Shown: positions 25,691 through 34,383 of the stretch, in pieces
How the letters are laid out: every line of letters begins with the position of its first letter
Position numbering within the stretch: position 1 is the stretch's first letter
Assembly (NCBI GenBank): GCA_023415575.1
Contig: JAEZKF010000041.1
Coordinates: 1 to 55,999, forward strand
Length of the DNA: 55,999 bases
Reading direction: 5' to 3'
Source: Bacillota bacterium
GTDB taxonomy: Bacteria > Bacillota > Clostridia > Oscillospirales > Ruminococcaceae
Made by a program: the position numbers and the translations under genes
The notes under the pieces: generated by a model
Told to the model about the DNA's origin: nothing
The model's input: the letters and a program-made list of their open reading frames with translations, nothing else
Database searches by the model: none

Positions 25691-27097
25691 ATGAAAATAT
25701 TCAATACTCTGACACGACAAAAAGAGGAGTTTGTTCCCCTAAAAGAAGGCGAGGTGCGCATGTATGTATGCGGCCCTACCGTGTATAACTTTATTCACAT
25801 CGGCAACGCGCGCCCCTTGTGCGTGTTTGATACCCTGCGCCGCTATCTTGAATACCGCGGCTACAAGGTCACCTATGTGCAGAACTTCACCGATATCGAC
25901 GATAAAATTATAAGACGTGCAAACGAAGAGGGTACTGACTACCTGACCGTTGCCGAGACCTATATTGCGGAATACAAAAAGGACGCAAAGCACCTCAATG
26001 TCAAGGAGGCGACCGTCCACCCGCGCGCTACCGAGAACATAGACACCATCTTTGAGATTATCTCCGAGCTTGTCAAAAAGGGCTATGCCTACGAGGCAAA
26101 CGGCGATGTCTACTTCAGGGCAAAGAAGTTTGACGAGTACGGCAAGCTCTCCCACCAGCCGCTGGAGGATTTGGAGGCAGGCGCCCGCATCGAGGTAGGT
26201 GTGCATAAGGAGTCGCCCATGGACTTTGCCCTTTGGAAGGCTGCAAAGCCCGGCGAGCCCTACTGGGAGTCCCCGTGGGGCAAGGGCCGTCCCGGCTGGC
26301 ACATCGAGTGCTCGGCGATGGCAAAGCGCTACTTGGGTGCTACCATCGACCTGCACTGCGGCGGGCTTGACCTTGTGTTCCCTCACCACGAAAACGAGAT
26401 TGCCCAGAGCGAATGCGCATGGGGCGAGCCCTTTGCCCGCTACTGGATGCACAATGAATACCTAAACATCAATAACAAGAAGATGTCAAAATCCCTCGGT
26501 AACTTCCGCACCACCCGCGAGGTAGGCGAACTCTTCGGGTACGAGCCAATCCGCTTTATCATGCTTTCAGCCCACTACCGTACCCCCATGAACTACAGCG
26601 AGGAGATTATGGAGGCCGCTAAGGCATCGCTTGACCGCCTATACACCTGCCGCGAAAACATCGACTTTGCGCTCGGCAGCGCAACTGACGAGAAGGCCCC
26701 CGATGAGGATGAACTGTTAAAGAGCATCCTTTCTCGCCGTGAGCAGTTTATCGAGGCGATGGATAACGACCTCAACACCGCCGACGCCCTCGCCGCTGTG
26801 TTTGAGCTGGTGCGCGAGATTAACACCCTGACCTCCGGCGCGCAGCTCGGGTCGCGCAAGGCTATTGAGACCGCACGCGACTTGTTTGACGAGCTCACCG
26901 GCGTTTTGGGGCTTATGTACGAGCGCAAGACTAAGCAAAGTCTGGATGCCGAGGTCGAGGCCCTGATTGCCGAGCGTCAGGAGGCAAGAAAGCAGCGCAA
27001 CTTCGCAAAAGCCGACGAAATCCGCGACCGCCTTGCCAATATGGGCGTGGTGCTAGAGGATACCCCGCAGGGCGTAAAGTGGCGCTTAAAGCAATAA
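25691..27097 (+). CDS. cysS: Cysteinyl-tRNA synthetase
   Basis: Charges tRNA-Cys, 468 residues, class Ia. The HIGH motif appears as FIHIGNARP and KMSKS as KKMSKSLGN. The zinc ligands are in place: Cys in CGPTVY, Cys in WHIECSAM, and His/Glu in PHHENEIAQSE. The anticodon-binding and C-terminal domains end with ADEIRDRLANMGVVLEDT, as usual. Placed 106 bases after cysE and, like it, under the T-box, so amino acid supply and its charging enzyme respond to the same tRNA signal. Confidence 0.97.
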   Translation: MKIFNTLTRQKEEFVPLKEGEVRMYVCGPTVYNFIHIGNARPLCVFDTLRRYLEYRGYKVTYVQNFTDIDDKIIRRANEEGTDYLTVAETYIAEYKKDAKHLNVKEATVHPRATENIDTIFEIISELVKKGYAYEANGDVYFRAKKFDEYGKLSHQPLEDLEAGARIEVGVHKESPMDFALWKAAKPGEPYWESPWGKGRPGWHIECSAMAKRYLGATIDLHCGGLDLVFPHHENEIAQSECAWGEPFARYWMHNEYLNINNKKMSKSLGNFRTTREVGELFGYEPIRFIMLSAHYRTPMNYSEEIMEAAKASLDRLYTCRENIDFALGSATDEKAPDEDELLKSILSRREQFIEAMDNDLNTADALAAVFELVREINTLTSGAQLGSRKAIETARDLFDELTGVLGLMYERKTKQSLDAEVEALIAERQEARKQRNFAKADEIRDRLANMGVVLEDTPQGVKWRLKQ

Positions 27098-27122
27098 CCC
27101 AATCAACACGGACAGGCAGGTC

Positions 27123-27749
27123 ATGACGATGAAGGGCATAACCAACAGGGTAAAAGGCCTAGCGGCAGCGGCACTTATCGGCATCTTCCTTTCAGGCTGC
27201 ACCTATCAGGATGTCGATGCGCTTATGCACGCGATTGCCCGCGCAAATTACACCGGTACAAGCCAAGCCTCAACAAGCGCAGCGGACGAGACCGAATCGG
27301 AGTTTCACATCGACCCGAACGGCGAGGGTGAAACCGATTTTTCCGCGACCTTGGAGGACGGTGTGCTGCGCCTGGTCAACGCCGAGCGTCAGAGCCTGTC
27401 TTTATCGCCGCTTGTCGAGGAAGAAACGCTTAAGGAAACGGCGCGCGCCCGCTGCAAAGAGATGATGGAAAACGACCACTTTGAACACACCCGCCCAGAC
27501 GGACGGGATTGGTCGACCATCATTGAGGAAAAGGGCTACCGCTACACCGTGGTAAGCGAAAACCTGCAAAAGGGCAGGTCACAGACCCTGAGCGCACAGG
27601 ATATCTTTGATTCGTGGAAGGAAAGCCCCTCGCATTACGAGGCGATGATTGCCTCGGATGTCACTCGCACCGGCATTGGGGTGTATGTTCGCAAGTCGGA
27701 GAAGGGCTACGAATGGTACGCAACCGAGCACTTTGCGTCCCCGCGCTGA
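27123..27749 (+). CDS. CAP-domain (SCP-like) lipoprotein
   Basis: A 208-residue predicted lipoprotein: signal peptide with lipobox LSGC, a low-complexity Ser/Thr/Glu linker (about 45-70), then a CAP/SCP domain. CAP-domain landmarks are LRLVNAERQSLSLSPL, the histidine in MENDHFEHTRPDGRDW, VSENLQKG and IFDSWKESPSHYEAMI, with YATEHFA at the end; the two His and Glu residues typical of the CAP cavity are present. Bacterial members (YkwD type) are surface proteins of unsettled function. It follows cysS by 25 bases and may read through from that operon. Confidence 0.85.
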   Translation: MTMKGITNRVKGLAAAALIGIFLSGCTYQDVDALMHAIARANYTGTSQASTSAADETESEFHIDPNGEGETDFSATLEDGVLRLVNAERQSLSLSPLVEEETLKETARARCKEMMENDHFEHTRPDGRDWSTIIEEKGYRYTVVSENLQKGRSQTLSAQDIFDSWKESPSHYEAMIASDVTRTGIGVYVRKSEKGYEWYATEHFASPR

Positions 27750-27765
27750 CACGTCCCTTTTATGA

Positions 27766-27794
27766 TTGACAAACAAACGGCGTAGCGATACTAT
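27766..27794 (+). promoter_or_regulatory. Sigma-A promoter of gltX
   Basis: TTGACA (27766-27771), 17-base spacer, TACTAT (27789-27794), 54 bases before the gltX start. Confidence 0.7.
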
Positions 27795-27848
27795 GTTTTA
27801 TGGCACTTTAAGCTTTAAAAGAATCCCAAGAAAGGATTGGATAACATA

Positions 27849-29315
27849 ATGATTAACGGCAAGGTGCGCACCCGGTTTGCGCCAAGCCCCACCGGCTACA
27901 TGCACGTGGGTAACCTCAGAACGGCACTGTATGCCTACCTGCTTGCAAAGAGCAAGGGCGGCAGCTTTATTCTGCGCATTGAGGATACCGACCAGGAGCG
28001 GTATGTAGAAGGCGCGGTGGATATCATCTACAACACCCTGCGCGAGACAGGGCTTAATTGGGACGAAGGCCCCGACATCGGCGGGCCGGTAGGACCGTAT
28101 ATCCAGAGCGAGCGCATGGGGATGTATGCCCAGTACGCCGAGCAGCTCATTAAATCCGGACATGCCTACCGGTGCTTCTGCGATAAGGAGCGGCTGGAGG
28201 AACTGCGTAAGCAGCAGACCGAGGCCGGTATTCCCCCCAAGTACGACGGGCACTGCTCGCGCCTAACCGAAGCGGAGATTAACGAGAAGCTTGCCCAGAA
28301 GGTTCCCTATGTCATCCGCCAGAAGATTCCCGCAACGGGAACTACGACCTTCCACGACCTTGTATTCGGTGACGTTACGGTCGAAAACTCCACTCTGGAT
28401 GATCAGGTGCTTATTAAGAGCGACGGCATGCCGACATATAACTTTGCAAACGTCATCGACGACCACCTCATGGGTATTACCCATGTCATCCGCGGCAACG
28501 AGTACCTGTCATCCACCCCCAAGTACAACCTTTTGTACGAGGCATTCGGGTGGGAGATTCCTGTATATATCCACTGCTCCCCCGTTATGAAGAACGCGAC
28601 CGAGAAGCTCTCCAAGCGCAACGGCGACGCGTCTTACGGCGATTTGATTAACGCAGGGTACCTCAAGGATGCAGTGCTCAACTACATCGCCCTGCTGGGC
28701 TGGTCGCCGGGCGGCGAGCAGGAGATCTTTACCCTCGATGAGATGGTAAAGCTCTTTGACCCGCGCGGGATTTCCAAGTCTCCCGCTATCTTTGATATCC
28801 AGAAGCTGCGCTACATCAACGGCGAGTATATCCGCAAGCTTTCGCCCGAGGCCTTTGCCGAGATTGCAAAGCCGTGGATTAAAAAGGCCGTCACCCGCGC
28901 AGATGTAGACCTTGCTTTGATTGCACAGGTTCTGCAGGCCCGCACCGAGGTGCTAGCGGACATCCCCGAGCAGATTGACTTTATCGACCAACTGCCCGAG
29001 TATGACCTTGAGCTTTATGTGAGCAAGAAGATGAAGACTACTAAGGAGTCCTCGCTTGCCATGCTGCGCGAGATTCTGCCGGTGCTGGAAGGGCTAGATG
29101 ACTTTTCTATGGAGTCGGTGCACGACGCCTTGTTTGAGCTCATTGCCCGACTTGAGGTGAAAAACGGCGCCGTTTTGTGGCCTTTGCGCATTGCAGTAAG
29201 CGGCAAGCAGTTTACCCCCGGCGGCGGCATTGAAATCTGCGCTATCCTCAAAAAAGAGGAAACCCTTGCACGCGTGAGAAAGGGCATCGAGTTGCTCGAG
29301 GCCGTGTGCGGATAA
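27849..29315 (+). CDS. gltX: Glutamyl-tRNA synthetase
   Basis: Attaches glutamate to tRNA-Glu (and, in organisms using the amidotransferase route, to tRNA-Gln). 488 residues, class Ib. HIGH-type motif in FAPSPTGYMHVGNLRTAL, KMSKS-type motif as EKLSKRNG, and the bacterial-type C-terminal helical anticodon domain. ATG at 27849 has AAAGGA 12 bases upstream; the in-frame TTG at 27837 touches that site and is rejected. It has its own promoter and terminator, so it is a single-gene unit. Confidence 0.96.
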   Translation: MINGKVRTRFAPSPTGYMHVGNLRTALYAYLLAKSKGGSFILRIEDTDQERYVEGAVDIIYNTLRETGLNWDEGPDIGGPVGPYIQSERMGMYAQYAEQLIKSGHAYRCFCDKERLEELRKQQTEAGIPPKYDGHCSRLTEAEINEKLAQKVPYVIRQKIPATGTTTFHDLVFGDVTVENSTLDDQVLIKSDGMPTYNFANVIDDHLMGITHVIRGNEYLSSTPKYNLLYEAFGWEIPVYIHCSPVMKNATEKLSKRNGDASYGDLINAGYLKDAVLNYIALLGWSPGGEQEIFTLDEMVKLFDPRGISKSPAIFDIQKLRYINGEYIRKLSPEAFAEIAKPWIKKAVTRADVDLALIAQVLQARTEVLADIPEQIDFIDQLPEYDLELYVSKKMKTTKESSLAMLREILPVLEGLDDFSMESVHDALFELIARLEVKNGAVLWPLRIAVSGKQFTPGGGIEICAILKKEETLARVRKGIELLEAVCG

Positions 29316-29339
29316 CCGATAAAACTTCATAGTATCAAT

Positions 29340-29380
29340 AAAACAGCTGCGGACAATCCTGTCCGCAGCTGTTCTTTTAT
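29340..29380. terminator. Strong bidirectional terminator between gltX and trmO
   Basis: A perfect 13-bp stem (ACAGCTGCGGACA at 29343-29355 with 29360-29372, loop ATCC). It is followed by TCTTTTAT on the plus strand and by TTTTATT on the minus strand, suiting the two convergent genes. Confidence 0.9.
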
Positions 29381-29429
29381 CGTGAAAATTGAGAATAGGT
29401 CACAGTAAAAACCATGCAAAGCCCCAAAA

Positions 29430-29885
29430 CTAAAAATACTCCTTCATCAGTTCATCCACCCACTCCGGCACCGTGGCGTCGGGGCGGCAGTCGTACACCG
29501 GATAATAGGGCTTGATGTCAAGAACGGGCGTGCCGTTTATTGCATCCAGTCCTTGCACGGCGATTACGTTATCCTTTACATCCACAAGCCTTACCGCCGT
29601 AATGCCGATGGGGTTTGGTCTGTCCTTTGCCCGCTGAGAGAAAATGCCGACCATGGGCATATCCGCCCGCCCTTGGGGCCTTCTGACCAGGTGGCGGTTT
29701 GCTTCAAACTGTGCCTTATCAAGATAATAGACTACGATAATATGGGAAAAATCACTCAGCCCTTGTAATCCGTCCTGATACTCCTTGTTCACGACAATCT
29801 TAGAGCAATCCTGCCCCCAGCCGTGGTCCTTCTTTTCGCTTACCTCATTGCTCACCGCCCCGATGGGCTCAAATATGACCTGCAT
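29430..29885 (-). CDS. trmO: tRNA (N6-threonylcarbamoyladenosine37-N6)-methyltransferase TrmO
   Basis: S-adenosylmethionine-dependent enzyme converting t6A37 to m6t6A37 in tRNA-Thr. 151 residues, the single beta-barrel UPF0066/TsaA domain: FEPIGAVSNEVSEK, the DFSHIIVVYYLDKA strand, and the signature GIFSQRAKDRPNPIGITAVRL, with DIKPYYPVYDC near the end. Length matches the compact Firmicute form. ATG at 29885 has AGAGG 8 bases upstream; an in-frame start 51 bases further upstream lacks a site. Functionally downstream of tsaD at 2938-3945. Confidence 0.88.
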   Translation of the reverse strand: MQVIFEPIGAVSNEVSEKKDHGWGQDCSKIVVNKEYQDGLQGLSDFSHIIVVYYLDKAQFEANRHLVRRPQGRADMPMVGIFSQRAKDRPNPIGITAVRLVDVKDNVIAVQGLDAINGTPVLDIKPYYPVYDCRPDATVPEWVDELMKEYF

Positions 29886-30035
29886 ACCAACGCCTCTTTT
29901 TGCCAAGCCTTTCTTTAGTAAACAATACCATTCCACACGGACAGATGCAAGCGCGTTTATTCGGTAAATCCCGGTTTTCCGCGCCGTTTCATCAGCTTTG
30001 TCCCGAAAGTCCCGTGTGGTTGCGACAGCTTTTGC

Positions 30036-30054
30036 ATCCTACTGGAAGTAGGAT
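30036..30054. repeat. Short perfect inverted repeat upstream of spoIIE
   Basis: ATCCTAC (30036-30042) and GTAGGAT (30048-30054) form a 7-bp hairpin with a 5-base loop. There is no U-tract on either strand, so it is not an obvious terminator and could be an operator or leader hairpin. The 29886-30144 interval otherwise holds only a weak TACAAT (30114-30119) as a possible -10; no clear Spo0A box was found. Confidence 0.4.
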
Positions 30055-30144
30055 AGAAAAGGTAATATATGTAAGTTTGCAAATTTTTAGAACAGCTACT
30101 GTGAAGATGACGATACAATCTAATCGGAAAGGCATGGTTTTACC

Positions 30145-32511
30145 ATGAAGCAGCGCACAGCGGTAAAAAATCGGATATGGATAGCAATGCAGCGCTTTGT
30201 GCAGTCGCGCGCGCCGGTAACCGGGGCGATTGCGTTTTTTGCAGGGTTTTTGATGGCAAACGCCGGAATGTATGGCAAAATTGCCCCCTTTGGTATCGCA
30301 CTTGCTGCGGGTGTTCCCGCGAGTCTTTTTTGGCCCGGGGCGCTTGGTGCCTTGTGCGGCTACCTAGTTCCGGTGGGGTCAGGTGTAGGCTCGATGAAGT
30401 ATATTGCAGCCCTCTGCCTTGTCATGGTCGTACGCCAGATTCTAAAGCGGTGGACAAGCCTTGCTAAGAACGGACTAATTATCTCCCTAATCGCGTTCGG
30501 CTCGCTTGTTATCCCGTCTCTGCTCAGCACGGCGGCGACCATGTCGCAAAACACCATGCAGATTGTGTTCAGCCTCTCGGAGGCGGCGCTTGCAGGGGGA
30601 GGGGCTTACCTTGTATCGGTAGCGGGAGCCCCGCTTGAGAAGGGCTTTGTCGCAAGTGTACTGGAACGCAAGGAGCATGCGAGCATCATCGCCGTTCTCA
30701 GCGTTATGCTGCTCGCCCTGTGCGGGTTTGAGTTTTTGGGCTTTTCTCTCGGGCGGTTTGCGGCGGTACTCATGATTCTATGCGTGGCATCCGCCTACGG
30801 CCCTGCAGTTGCAGCAGGAGCGGGTGTTGTGGCCGGCGTGGTGTCTGGACTCAACGATGTCTCCCTGCTGGTGCTCGCAGGCGTGTACGGGTTTGCAGGC
30901 CTGTTTGCGGGTCTGTTCTATACCTTCGGGCGGTTTGGTGCGAGTGCCGCGTTTGTGCTTGCTAATGGAATTCTTGTCATTGCAATGGGAGTGGGGAACA
31001 TCCCCATTCAGGTTTTGTACGAGGTCATGGCGGCAACCGTCCTGTTCATGGTGCTGCCTCAAAGAATTGTGAACACCGTCGGGTCGTTTCGCGTAGCCCA
31101 AAGCGGGACAGGGCAGGGCACGGAGGGCATCAGCCGCGAGCTGCATACGCGCTTGGCACTTGCCAGCAGTGCGATGCGGGAGGTGCGCACTGCGGTAGAC
31201 AGCGTATCGGAGCGCTTGCGCAAGATTAACGCTGACGACATCACCACCGTGTACGATGGAGCAGCAGAGGCGGTTTGCGCCCGGTGCTCAAAGCGCATGG
31301 CGTGCTGGGGGCCCTGCTACAACAGCACGATGGGGGCCTTCCACGGCCTAGGCAGGGTGCTCAAGGAGAAGGGAACTGTCAGTGATGAGGACTTCCCCCA
31401 CTCTTTTTTGGATAATTGCAGCAAGGTAAGGCTGTTGTGTACGGCAGTAAACGAAGAGTATGAACGGTTTCGATCCCGCGAACGGAGCGCCCGCCGTTTC
31501 GGCGAGCTGCGCGCCGTGGTATCGGGCCAGTTTGAGGCGATGGGGGAGCTTTTGGATGAGCTGAGTGAGGAGGCTTTGCAAAAGCGCAGCCGCCACGTGC
31601 GCCTGTCTGAGGCCGTGCGCGAGTATCTCGAGAGCACCGGCATCTACCCGCGCGAGGCTGTGTGCGAGCTCGACCTCAACGGCCGCATCACGCTGACCAT
31701 CACCATAGACACCGATGAGATCGAGAGCATCAGCCGTGTCCGCCTAGCGCGGGTTCTATCCAGGGTGTGCAAGCGTGAGCTAGCCCTGCCCAGCGTTATG
31801 GAGAAGGACGGCATTACCACCATCCGCCTAAAGGAGCGCGCGCGGTTTGAGCCGATCTACGGGGAATACCAGTCCGCCTACCGAGATGGAAGGCTGTGCG
31901 GAGATAGTATCCGCTACCTGTCCGACGGGGGCAGGGTTCAGATGGTGCTCAGCGACGGCATGGGCAGCGGCCCTGCGGCGGCAGTGGATTCGGCTATGGC
32001 ATCCTCTCTGCTCACCCGCATGATGAGTGCTGGTCTGGGCGCAACCGGTGCCCTTAAGTTTGCAAACGCCGCCCTATTGACCAAATCGGCGGAGGAATCT
32101 CTAGCCACGGCGGACATCGCCCTTGTTGACCTGCACACGGGCAGGGCAGACCTTTATAAGGCGGGTGCTGCACCCACCTTTGTGCGCAGCGGCGGCAAGG
32201 TTGTTATGCTCGAGGGCGACTCCCTTCCCATCGGCATCCTCAACGGCATCTCGGCCGACCATACGAGCCTAGAGCTTGAAGAGGGGGACATCCTGCTTAT
32301 GGTGTCGGATGGTGCTGTGTTTGACGGCGGAGAGTGGATTGTACGCGAGCTTGAGGCCTACAAGGGGGATGATATGCAGGCGCTTGCAAAGTTTATCGTC
32401 GAGACCGCAAAGCAGCGCCGCAACGACGGCCACGAGGACGACATCTCGGCGGCGGCCCTCATGCTGACCGCCTGCCGCGAACAGCAGGCGCGGGAAAAGA
32501 ATGCAGGCTGA
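30145..32511 (+). CDS. spoIIE: Stage II sporulation protein E
   Basis: Sporulation-specific membrane phosphatase that dephosphorylates SpoIIAA and so frees sigma-F in the forespore; it also works at the polar septum. 788 residues in the standard layout: about ten membrane helices (about 20-310), a central cytoplasmic oligomerisation/FtsZ-interaction region (about 330-570), and a C-terminal PP2C-type phosphatase. Metal-site aspartates are visible in LSDGMGSGPAA (about residue 603) and MVSDGAVFD (about 720). SD-like GGAAAGG is 12 bases from the ATG; a four-codon ATG-GTT-TTA-CCA-TGA frame sits between and overlaps the start. Clear evidence that the organism forms, or recently formed, endospores. 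Confidence 0.95.
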   Translation: MKQRTAVKNRIWIAMQRFVQSRAPVTGAIAFFAGFLMANAGMYGKIAPFGIALAAGVPASLFWPGALGALCGYLVPVGSGVGSMKYIAALCLVMVVRQILKRWTSLAKNGLIISLIAFGSLVIPSLLSTAATMSQNTMQIVFSLSEAALAGGGAYLVSVAGAPLEKGFVASVLERKEHASIIAVLSVMLLALCGFEFLGFSLGRFAAVLMILCVASAYGPAVAAGAGVVAGVVSGLNDVSLLVLAGVYGFAGLFAGLFYTFGRFGASAAFVLANGILVIAMGVGNIPIQVLYEVMAATVLFMVLPQRIVNTVGSFRVAQSGTGQGTEGISRELHTRLALASSAMREVRTAVDSVSERLRKINADDITTVYDGAAEAVCARCSKRMACWGPCYNSTMGAFHGLGRVLKEKGTVSDEDFPHSFLDNCSKVRLLCTAVNEEYERFRSRERSARRFGELRAVVSGQFEAMGELLDELSEEALQKRSRHVRLSEAVREYLESTGIYPREAVCELDLNGRITLTITIDTDEIESISRVRLARVLSRVCKRELALPSVMEKDGITTIRLKERARFEPIYGEYQSAYRDGRLCGDSIRYLSDGGRVQMVLSDGMGSGPAAAVDSAMASSLLTRMMSAGLGATGALKFANAALLTKSAEESLATADIALVDLHTGRADLYKAGAAPTFVRSGGKVVMLEGDSLPIGILNGISADHTSLELEEGDILLMVSDGAVFDGGEWIVRELEAYKGDDMQALAKFIVETAKQRRNDGHEDDISAAALMLTACREQQAREKNAG

Positions 32512-32552
32512 TTGCTACCGTGAGTAATATCCATATAGAAGCATACGCAAAA

Positions 32553-32582
32553 TAAAACGGCTGCGATTGCAGCCGTTTTTGC
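32553..32582. terminator. Bidirectional terminator between spoIIE and the glycosylase gene
   Basis: ACGGCTGC (32557-32564), loop GATT, GCAGCCGT (32569-32576), followed by TTTTT on the plus strand and TTTTATTTT on the minus strand. Confidence 0.85.
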
Positions 32583-32591
32583 TGTTCTTTC

Positions 32592-32638
32592 TTACTCTCT
32601 TACCCTCTTACCCTCTTACCCTCTTACCCTCTTACCCT
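32592..32638. repeat. 8-bp tandem repeat (TTACCCTC)n
   Basis: About six head-to-tail copies of TTACCCTC: a first variant TTACTCTC at 32592, four exact copies from 32600 to 32631, and a final TTACCCT at 32632. On the minus strand the unit is TAAGAGGG, and the first TAA is the stop codon of the DNA glycosylase gene, so the array begins within that stop and continues into the 3' untranslated region. Confidence 0.95.
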
Positions 32639-33492
32639 GCCGCGACAGACGAACATGCCGTGTCCCCACACCGTATGTAGTGAAAGAGGTATTGCTGGGC
32701 GATACCGGGATAGTCTTTTGCACAATCGGGCAGGCCATCCGGGTAATACCGCTCCATCGCCCGCTTCATCCACACATCCAAAGGGAAGGCCTCGGTGCGG
32801 GAAAAGCCGTACAGCAGCACACAGTCCGCCACCTTGGGCCCGACCCCCTTAATCAGGCGAAGGGTCTTTCGCGCCTCGTCAATCGGGCAGGTATAAAGCC
32901 GGTCAAGGTCCACCTCTCCCGAGCAGACCTTGCTTGCGGCATCTAGGATGTAGGCTGCCCGCCATCCGGCCCGTAAGGGGGCAAGGTCTTCCTCGCTAAG
33001 ACCGGCAAGGGCAGAAGCTTCAGGGAAGGAGTAGGCAACAACGCTTCCGTCCTCGTAAATCGGCTGGCCGAAGCCCTCACACAGCCTTGCAACAATGCCC
33101 TTGATGCGGCCGATGTTGTTGTTCTGGGATATGATAAAGGAGCACAGGGTCTCCCATGGCGGCTGGCGCAACACGCGCAGGCCCGGAGCAAAGCCGATGG
33201 CGGCCTTCAGGGCAGGGTCGGTGCAAAGCGCTTTTTTGATAGCACCATAGTCGCGGGGTAGGTCAAAGTAGTCTCGCCAAAGGGAATCAAACTCCTGTAT
33301 GGTGCAGTCTTTGAAAACAAGGGTATCACCATCCTGCATCACGGTAAGACGCCTTTGGCCCACTACACCGCAGAATACCCCGAGGGCAGTTTCCTCCCAC
33401 CGAAAGCACTGACCGCACATAAGCGTGTCGCCCAGTGAAAAATCCGCAATGCCGGTGCAAACGACATCCCTGTCGCGTTGAGATACAACCAT
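32632..33492 (-). CDS. 8-oxoguanine DNA glycosylase/AP lyase (OGG1 family)
   Basis: Base-excision repair enzyme removing 8-oxoguanine or related lesions. 286 residues with the OGG_N beta domain (1-115) and the helix-hairpin-helix GPD domain. The active site is intact: Lys in IKGVGPKVADCVLLYG (Schiff-base lysine) and Asp in FPLDVWMKR; the SQNNNIGRIKGIV segment matches the conserved Asn motif of OGG1/AlkA proteins. This eukaryote-like OGG1 form is common in Clostridia. AAGAAGG lies before the ATG at 33492. It is transcribed toward spoIIE and divergent from the DUF6062 gene. Confidence 0.9.
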   Translation of the reverse strand: MVVSQRDRDVVCTGIADFSLGDTLMCGQCFRWEETALGVFCGVVGQRRLTVMQDGDTLVFKDCTIQEFDSLWRDYFDLPRDYGAIKKALCTDPALKAAIGFAPGLRVLRQPPWETLCSFIISQNNNIGRIKGIVARLCEGFGQPIYEDGSVVAYSFPEASALAGLSEEDLAPLRAGWRAAYILDAASKVCSGEVDLDRLYTCPIDEARKTLRLIKGVGPKVADCVLLYGFSRTEAFPLDVWMKRAMERYYPDGLPDCAKDYPGIAQQYLFHYIRCGDTACSSVAAG

Positions 33493-33548
33493 GATAAAAG
33501 TCCTTCTTTGCTGTGAATATCTATTTTAGCTTGAACGTTGCCCTTATC

Positions 33549-33597
33549 ATGACAAAAAAGTCATAATAGCTTTATTATATCAGATTTATGCTATAAT
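33549..33597. promoter_or_regulatory. Divergent extended -10 promoters and a palindrome
   Basis: On the minus strand TGATATAAT (33574-33582) serves the glycosylase gene; on the plus strand TGCTATAAT (33589-33597) serves the DUF6062 gene; neither has a clear -35. ATGAC-AAAAAA-GTCAT at 33549-33564 is a perfect inverted repeat just downstream of the minus-strand start and could be an operator. Confidence 0.5.
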
Positions 33598-33693
33598 GAG
33601 AAACAGGAAGCAACAGGCAGTATTTTGGCGAATATTAGAAACTAATAGAATACGAGCATTGTTTTGCCGAAACGCCGGAAAGGATTAGAGTAC

Positions 33694-34383
33694 ATGAAGG
33701 AGACAATCTTTACCATCCCCATCAGCGAGGTGTTTGAGCCGCGTGACGGCTGCCCCCTGTGCCGGATGCACGATACCTTGGAGGAACGCGCGCTGGATGC
33801 GATTATGGGGGCCGCCATGATGGAGCCTGCCATCCGCATACAGACCAACAAGCTCGGCTTTTGCGCTACGCATTTTGACGGCATGCTCCTGCGCAAAAAC
33901 CGCCTGTCGCTCGGGCTGATGCTCGAAAGCCACCTTAAGTCAGTCGAGCAGCTTTTGCCCAGCGAGCGGGAGGAGAAGGCAGGCAGGGCGGATGTAAAAA
34001 AGCTTGAGGAGATGCTCTCTAGCTGTTACGTCTGCGAGAAGATTGACGGTTCAATGAGTCAAATGATGCGCAATCTCTTTACCCTCTACCGCAAGGAGGA
34101 GAGCTTTCGCGCCCTTTATGCCGAGCAGCCCTTCGTGTGCATCCCGCACTACGTCGCGCTTGTAAAGGGGGCACAGAAGGCCCTATCCAAAAAGGAGCTG
34201 CCTGAATTTTATACGGTAACCGGTCGCTTGGTTCGTGCGGGCCTAACCGACCTGCACGGGGATGTGGACACCTTCTGCCGGATGTTTGACTACCGCAACG
34301 CGGGAAAAACCGAGAAATCTCCCCAGATAAAGGTGGCGGTGGAGCGGGCGATTAAATTCCTAACGGCGCATACCCCAAAGTAA
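33694..34383 (+). CDS. DUF6062 family protein, cysteine-rich
   Basis: A 229-residue soluble protein resembling the Firmicute DUF6062 family, function unknown. It has paired Cys motifs spaced through the protein: GCPLCRMH (about residue 19), GFCATHFDGML (about 58), SCYVCEKID (about 112) and FVCIPHYVAL (about 150), each a CxxC or Cys-x-x-His pair. These could hold a metal or act in thiol chemistry; this is inference. ATG at 33694 has AAAGGA about 9 bases upstream and is preferred to the TTG at 33664. It appears monocistronic. Confidence 0.75.
   Translation: MKETIFTIPISEVFEPRDGCPLCRMHDTLEERALDAIMGAAMMEPAIRIQTNKLGFCATHFDGMLLRKNRLSLGLMLESHLKSVEQLLPSEREEKAGRADVKKLEEMLSSCYVCEKIDGSMSQMMRNLFTLYRKEESFRALYAEQPFVCIPHYVALVKGAQKALSKKELPEFYTVTGRLVRAGLTDLHGDVDTFCRMFDYRNAGKTEKSPQIKVAVERAIKFLTAHTPK

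Noticed and set aside
25739..26452. 237-codon minus-strand frame opposite cysS
   Set aside because: Antisense to the conserved synthetase core.
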